Shown one piece after another: positions 63,137 through 64,000 of a stretch of 64,000 nt of DNA. Position 1 is the first letter of the stretch, and the number at the start of each line of letters is the position of its first letter. Below the pieces are notes generated by a model that was given only the letters and a program-made list of their open reading frames with translations, made no database searches and had not been told where the DNA came from. A program made the position numbers and the translations under genes. The stretch comes from Gaertneriomyces semiglobifer (taxonomy: Eukaryota > Chytridiomycota > Chytridiomycetes > Spizellomycetales > Spizellomycetaceae), in the NCBI GenBank assembly GCA_025558075.1, contig JAHLKF010000031.1, forward strand, positions 62,001 to 126,000, given 5' to 3'.

Positions 63137-64000
63137 CTAAAGTTCTTCCAAAGATCGAATATGGCGAGGATCACAAGGAAAGTATTTGGTTTTCCATTCG
63201 TAGTACTTTCGATTCTTTTCATTGGGAAAGTCTTTGTACACTAACTCGGTTCCGAACGCTGTATTCAAGACTTTGGCGAACAGATCCATCCTAAGAGTTG
63301 TTGGCGGACGCGATAAAAAGTCAAAGATACGTTTGATCTCATGCAGTTGAACACTCCACTTGAAATTCTTGGTAATCTTGAACTTGTCCGGATTCATAAT
63401 ATCCACATTATTCTCTTGGAACAACTTGCACAAGTGTCGAGCTGCAAGTTTCATCTTGTATTGATGTTCTTCAGGGAGATCTTTGTCTTTGCGTCTGGTG
63501 ATGCCTATCATATGTAGTTGATCAGCACATGGTTTGAACCTGTCCCAGTACAGTTCGTACAAGTCCTCCTCAATGGGTATAAACCGTTCCCAGAAATTGT
63601 ACTTGTATAGTTTGAGTATTTGTGTGATGGTTGCATCCTGGTAGACCACGAGTTGAAGAATCTTTTTCTTTTCATCTTCGGTAATGTCTCCAATGTTCTT
63701 CCAACGGTACATACTCAAGTCGGTATTGCAGAACTCGTTTGCCTTTTCTTCTTCGTCCTCTTCAATGATAGCTTCAATGTCATCCTTTGCCATGACAATA
63801 TTGTTCATGAGGAACATCTCACGGACAATGGTCATGTATCCTTTGCATGAAGATACCAAAGTTTCTGTCCTCATGTTCTTCCTCAGGTGGGCATACACAG
63901 GCGACAGCTGAGAGAGTGAATCAGCAAGCCCATCATTGTGATAGAAATCTGCTCCTGTGGTACCGCGAGTGGCAAGGTAGTAGATCTCGTTGGTTGTGGT
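63137..64000 (-). CDS. SF2 origin-binding-type helicase, C-terminal part (element B copy, cut by window end)
   Basis: Corresponds to the last about 288 codons of the element A helicase and is open to the window edge, starting in the VRKTTTNEIYY region. One Ala-to-Val change near 63897 and one Tyr-His type change near the end are visible. The helicase core lies outside the window. Confidence 0.85.
   Translation of the reverse strand, partial: TTTNEIYYLATRGTTGADFYHNDGLADSLSQLSPVYAHLRKNMRTETLVSSCKGYMTIVREMFLMNNIVMAKDDIEAIIEEDEEEKANEFCNTDLSMYRWKNIGDITEDEKKKILQLVVYQDATITQILKLYKYNFWERFIPIEEDLYELYWDRFKPCADQLHMIGITRRKDKDLPEEHQYKMKLAARHLCKLFQENNVDIMNPDKFKITKNFKWSVQLHEIKRIFDFLSRPPTTLRMDLFAKVLNTAFGTELVYKDFPNEKNRKYYEWKTKYFPCDPRHIRSLEEL

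Larger units (their letters stand above)
61055..64000. mobile_element. element B: end of a second copy of the viral element (partial, runs off window)
   Basis: From 61055 (CACTGTGACAGTGG) onward the sequence is the reverse complement of element A from about 58170 back to 55220, covering inner TIR, tyrosine recombinase and C-terminal helicase. It lacks the outer part of A's TIR (palindrome, tandem units, LTR). It interrupts the chromodomain of the retroelement remnant. Very few substitutions separate A and B. The remainder lies to the right of the window. Confidence 0.92.

Overview
The window looks like nuclear DNA of a fungus, most likely a zoosporic (chytrid-type) one. The left 20 kb carries intron-containing eukaryotic genes with short GT-AG introns: a Bicaudal-C-like KH/SAM protein, a calponin-homology protein, a Dot1 histone methyltransferase, a Rab7/Ypt7 GTPase and a Yap/Pap1-type fungal bZIP factor. 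No species can be named from this.

Layout. (1) 1-20.2 kb: ordinary host genes, about half of them with several exons that can be joined in phase. (2) 20.2-32.7 kb: gene-poor, repeat-rich DNA. It holds a broken SpoIIIAA/Ycf45-type ATPase, decayed genes for cysteine-rich CxxCGG repeat proteins, a 240-bp higher-order tandem repeat, a small zinc-finger gene, a possible effector/nuclease-like gene, a 39-bp minisatellite and perfect hairpin palindromes. (3) 33.2-58.9 kb: a complete-looking 25.6-kb integrated virus-like element of the Polinton / Polinton-like virus kind (element A), bounded by 1,529-bp terminal inverted repeats. (4) 58.9-61.05 kb: one LTR plus the 3' end of a Ty3/gypsy chromovirus, with an extra 247-codon ORF. 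(5) 61.05-64.0 kb: the end of a second, nearly identical copy of the viral element (element B) in inverted orientation, running off the window.

Element A has two transcription arms. Leftward from about 44.4 kb: a predicted penton, a small predicted membrane-active minor capsid protein, an unknown structural protein, a charged coiled-coil protein and a very large modular fibre. Rightward: an FtsK/HerA-type packaging ATPase, the predicted double-jelly-roll major capsid protein, a 50-residue very basic peptide missed by length cut-offs, a basic/acidic DNA-binding-like protein, a small protein, a 1,346-residue replicase fusion (cysteine-protease-like region, family B polymerase motifs, SF1 helicase, HNH nuclease), an rve (DDE) integrase, an SF2 origin-binding-type helicase and a predicted tyrosine recombinase. 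Together these cover replication, integration, packaging, capsid and host attachment.

The most unusual points are two different integrases in one element; the replicase fusion; an in-frame amber codon inside a discoidin-like domain of the fibre; a shortened D-30-E spacing in the rve integrase; a 458-bp LTR sitting symmetrically at both tips of element A; and a family of palindromes whose arms all carry ACTGTG-type ends, which is also how element B begins. Assignments in the element rest on motifs, gene order and length read by eye; no searches were run.
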